Part shown: positions 60,101-64,000 of the stretch, piece by piece | Layout: each line of letters opens with the position of its first letter | Numbering within the stretch: position 1 is the stretch's first letter | DNA from: Datnioides undecimradiatus | Lineage: Eukaryota > Chordata > Actinopteri > Lobotiformes > Datnioididae | Direction of reading: 5' to 3' | Assembly: GCA_008933995.1 (NCBI GenBank) | Contig: WARS01000016.1 | Location: 4,998,215-5,062,214 of the forward strand | DNA length: 64,000 nucleotides | The notes under the pieces: generated by a model | The model's input: only the letters and a program-made list of their open reading frames with translations | What the model was told of the DNA's origin: nothing | Database searches by the model: none | Translations under genes and position numbers: made by a program

Positions 60101-62120
60101 TGCTGCAGTGGTTGTTTAACAGGGTATTGTGTATACAGTGTTTCCTACAGACTGGCATAGTAACAAATCCGGGAGACAGGCCGATGATAACCAGTTTTTA
60201 CAGCTACAGAGACACAACAGTAAAATATTTCAGTGCTTTTTTTTATTACAATTTCCTTTTATCAAACACTGAGTAATTAGCATATGCTCGCTGTTCAACC
60301 AACATAACTCCCATGCGTATTTGCTTTATATCAGGCAAAATTGTCACGAATACAGCTCAGATTACCATTTCATGTGGGGTTTTTTTTTTTTTTTTGCATT
60401 CAGCTAATTATAAAAGCCACCTGACATACAAGTCAGATCCCATCATTTTTCCTTCCGGTTGACAAAGTAACCTCATTCAACCAAGACGTGGATGTCGCAC
60501 TAGCATTCTCAAGTAGACAGGGTACATTCTTTGGAACAAGTGCGAAAAGAACAGGCCATCACCCTGCTGTGCGGTTTTCTGGCATACTGAAGCTCCTCAC
60601 AGAGGTGATTGTGTGTCTGTGGAAGAGAAGTGAGAGAGAGTAGGAGGGTGGAAGGTGGGAGTGTGTACAGCGTCCATGTATTGTTTGTAAATCGCCCTAC
60701 TGACAAAAGGGACACTCGGCTCTATAGCAGCCAGTCCACCCAGGGATACAAAGCAAGGTCTGGTGGGAGGTGGGGGTAGAGTGAGAGGTAATTCTATATG
60801 TGCATGTATGTATGGGGACAGTGTGTTAGAGGGATGAGGCAGTGTCTATTAGCGAGGCAGACGAAACAGAGAGGGAATCTTGAGAACTGTGGGGGGGTGG
60901 AAAGATGGCTTTTTTTTTTCTTTTTTTTTTTAAATGGTGGTATTGCTTTGACGGCTGTTTGGCAGAGGCGCCCAAGGCAGTGCCTGCTTGGATTTTAGCC
61001 TGTCACTTAGGACAGGGACACTAATCAGCATTGGTCCCGGTCCCTACCCCAGGAAAGGGGGAGCACTTTCAGGCCATTATTAAGAAAAAAAAAAAAAGGA
61101 AAAAAGAGGGAGCAAGAGAGGGAGAAGAATTGCTGTGGCACAGCAGGAAATGCTAACCGCTAACCTCATTTACATGCAGGTCCAGGGAGGATGGGGGGGA
61201 GAGCTTATTCCGTTTCCAATCTCCATGTTAAATGCTGGCCAGGGCAGCTGATGGGAATGAGAGGCATTGTTCGCCCCATGCTGCTCTTTCCCTCTCCGCT
61301 ACACCAATACCTGCCGCACTTTCTTCAAGGTATAAAAAGAGACACTGCCTCGGTAATTTCAATCTCCACCTGATATCTGTATGAAGCTGACATGCGATGT
61401 ATGCAGCTGTTTACTTTGCGCAGCCTTTGTGCCGCAACCCTCATAGGTCTATCTGGTCTGTCATAACCAGGTTGTGACCTGAGGCTGCCGCATTCAAAGC
61501 CATCCTTCACCCACTGAGTCTGTTCTGTGGCATAATGATTGCTATGACAACCATCACTTAAAGCCACGGGTAGGTGGAGGAGAGATGTCAGCTTCTCGTC
61601 TACTCCTCTGATGATCTCATTTCTGGCTGGCAGGTACAACAAGGTCAAACCACTGAAACTGGCAAAGTGGCTGCTTGCTACATGCAAATGACAGAACCGA
61701 GTTTCCAAACAATTACACTGGCCTGTCCAAATCGACACGGGGCTAAGCTCTGAGAACTACAAGGTGGGGGATATAAAAAAAAAATAAAAAAAAATCAGGG
61801 GAGTCAGAGAGAATGAGATGTAGAGGGAGGGATGCCTGTCTTTGGCCAGCCATGAGCACAAAGTCTGGCTGTGCGTGCCAAATGAGGTTTTTAAACGGTT
61901 TTTCTGGGAGGATTTGTGCTAATCTAGAAAACCTTCTGGAGGAAGTGCAAATACATCTGCCACTGACCACTCCCCTGTAGAGTACGAGGGATTAATGACA
62001 TGGCAATCTGAACCAACATGGCCCCCATTCAAAACACTCGTGGGCAGTGGGAACATACGGGCAATCACGAGCTGAGCCATCTGATTGAGTTCGTTGCAGA
62101 GTAGCTCGCTACCTAACTCC

Positions 62121-62143
62121 ATTCATTCATTCATTCATTCATT
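62121..62143. repeat. (ATTC)n tetranucleotide microsatellite
   Basis: Nearly six copies of ATTC in znf827 intron 1. Confidence 0.9.
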
Positions 62144-63425
62144 ATCTTACTAGGCTAATTGGTCCAGCTTCATTTGTTTCTACTTATGGTTATGGTTCTT
62201 ACAGGTACCATAAAGTACAGGGCTACTCACTCACAATGAAATATCCAGTGATTAGCCAAGCTCATTAGCATCACAAGGGCAAAATCAAGTGACCAAATGC
62301 CCTTGGTAAACAATGGAAGGATGAAACCCGAGTCGCACTGTTCCTTTAATTCACTGGGAGATGCTAAGACTGCTCTGCAAATGGGGAAACCTCCTCTACA
62401 GCAGCGAATTAGTCAAGACGCTCACCTGCATTTCCAGCATCATAAATAACCTCTCACCGCACTGACAATGGCTTTCTCAGAGATGACATCACATCAATGA
62501 TTTTAACTTCTCAGGACTTTTGTCCCGCAGCCAAACACTTCCACTCGCCTTTTAGAGATGATATATTGTTTCCCTAGAGAGCTGTCACTGCCTTATGGTC
62601 CTACTATCCTGTGTCTGTAACAGCCCCCCTCCCCCGCCTTCCCTGTACTTTTAATCTCCCTATAAAACTGATGCTCCGGCCCAAAAAGCTGCAGATACGC
62701 AGCTGTTAGCCCGGCTAGTTAAAGACATTAGCCTGTGCCTTGCTCTTGACTGCCTAAATGTGCAATGTGGAAACACTTCCACACTGAGAGAAAAGAGGGG
62801 TTAGCCTGGCTAGCGCACTAAAGGCTAACTAGAGCCAGGCTGTGCGTGAGAGAGAATATCAGTGTGCGTGTGCGCGTGTGTGTGTGTGTGTAAGAGGCCT
62901 CCTGCCCTCCTCTACCCACACAGGAAGTGAGGTCATCTCATAGCACTGCGCCGTGCAGAGTGCATTCAGCGAGGGCGACAAAGATCAACGTGTTGGCCAA
63001 AAGCCATTTTAAGCCCCCTAGCAAAATATACATACACTGACGACCTACGCTGAATAACTACGTTTCAAAAAGCAGCTTTATGGAGAGTTAATGTCTTACG
63101 TTAAAGCGGCAGGTTTGCAGGGACAGTCAGGCAGTAACAACCAAAGAACAATTCACAGCCAAATAAATAAAGTCATATGCCCCCTTATGCCAAAAAAACT
63201 TCCCAATTTCACAGACTAGTTAAAGACGCACCACATGCTGCAAATTTTCCTCACAGCCCGCAGGCGATGGTCTTTCTTCTGAGACAATTGAGGAAATTCT
63301 TTAAATCTGCTCAATGTAATTTTAGCGTCTTTCTAGGAGCGAAACGTGAGACAGAGTCCAACAATAAATCACATCCCTGTTTAGAACGGGTGTCTGGCAC
63401 GACTGGCCGGCTTCAGCTCCCCAGA

Positions 63426-63482
63426 CCACCACCTCCTCCACCACTGCCGCCGCCTCCTCCTCCTCCTCCTCCTCCTCCTCCT
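63426..63482. repeat. (CCT)n trinucleotide tract
   Basis: A CCT/CCG-rich run, GGA-rich in znf827 sense. It gives the poly-proline stretch of a spurious plus-strand open frame at 63177-63776. Confidence 0.9.
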
Positions 63483-64000
63483 CTCCTCTCATGCTCTCCA
63501 TCCCTCATGCCTGTTAAAGGCTTGTCCTGCAGGGCCTGGATGCACTTGTGTGGTACAACAACAGAGAAACCGCCCAAAGCTCTTAACAGCTCTTCCTCTC
63601 CACTTCCTCCCTCCCTCCATCTCCACTGCTACCACCACCAGCTCCTCTCTCCCTCTCCACTCTGCTCTGTCTTTCCCAGCTGCACCGGCGAGCTGTTCCG
63701 TATGAACTGCTGCCAGCTGAAAGCCTGCTACTCCTGTGAGATTGCTATTACTCAGTGCAAGCAGGGCTCTGCGTAGCCAAAGGGCTGCTCTCCGAGCTGT
63801 AGATCTCCATGTTGTGACTTGTCAACACGGGGAAAATCGTTACCAAGGCTGAGGCACTTCCATTCCACACAGAGGGGGTCTGATTGAGACCAGGCAGACA
63901 GGCAGGTACTGTACAGGAGGTATATGGGCGACTGCAGCTACCTGATTTTGTGCTGCAGAGGAGGATTCTCTGCTTGGAGAAGGCACTCTGAAGTTATTAG

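Larger units (their letters stand above)
51334..64000 (-). other. znf827 first intron (partial), upstream region
   Basis: 12.7 kb beyond exon A with no coding exon I can support. The short N-terminal exon expected for ZNF827 (MPRRK-type start) was looked for and not found, so the promoter is probably beyond 64000. The interval holds (CA)n at 52173-52212 and 52362-52392, (TG)n at 54165-54191, (GA)n at 54669-54697, (ATTC)n at 62121-62143 and a CCT-rich tract at 63426-63482. Possible conserved non-coding stretches are at 51900-52030, 54970-55180 and 61400-61560. Confidence 0.65.

Noticed and set aside
63177-63776. 199-residue plus-strand frame with poly-proline
   Set aside because: The length comes from a (CCT)n microsatellite; no conserved domain and no match to any znf827 exon.

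Overview
The window is vertebrate genomic DNA, most likely from a teleost fish. The evidence is GT-AG split exons with vertebrate-type protein products, introns of 0.1-10 kb rich in (CA)n and (GA)n microsatellites, a Tc1-like DNA transposon of a kind common in fish, and scraps resembling common teleost interspersed repeats. There are no prokaryotic-style operons, rRNA, tRNA or CRISPR arrays that I can support.

Layout. Both recognisable host genes are on the minus strand. (1) 66-1259: three intact coding exons of a GTPBP1-family translational GTPase (domain II region). The 3' part of that gene would lie before base 1, and its 5' exons are not found where they should be. (2) 1260-4194: intergenic DNA and the presumed 3' UTR of the next gene. 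(3) 4195-51333: thirteen consecutive coding exons of znf827, a C2H2 zinc-finger protein, running from its large second coding exon (50056-51333) to the stop codon (4195-4197). All splice phases agree across the thirteen exons, giving 1505 residues plus a missing N-terminal exon. (4) 51334-64000: the first part of znf827 intron 1. It has no recognisable coding sequence, but several stretches look like possible conserved non-coding elements. A 1192-bp Tc1-like element (24697-25888, plus strand) sits in a znf827 intron.

How the parts work together. In the window, the znf827 product is ordered as follows: a Ser/Pro/Ala-rich N-terminal region; zinc fingers 1-3; three exon-encoded repeats of a lysine-acidic (SUMO consensus-like) motif followed by a short amphipathic segment; zinc fingers 4-9; and a C-terminal extension with fingers 10-14 ending in a conserved tail. 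Family knowledge, from memory, makes ZNF827 a nuclear NuRD-recruiting protein with roles at ALT telomeres and in splicing control with hnRNP K/L. No other protein gene is supported; the remaining long open frames are low-complexity or antisense shadows.

No wholly new system is evident. The observations most worth a second look are the triplicated SUMO-motif exons, the headless GTPBP1 fragment, a probable GC-AG intron, a donor site that would give an immediate stop if its intron were retained, and the sense-strand CA repeats beside several znf827 exons.
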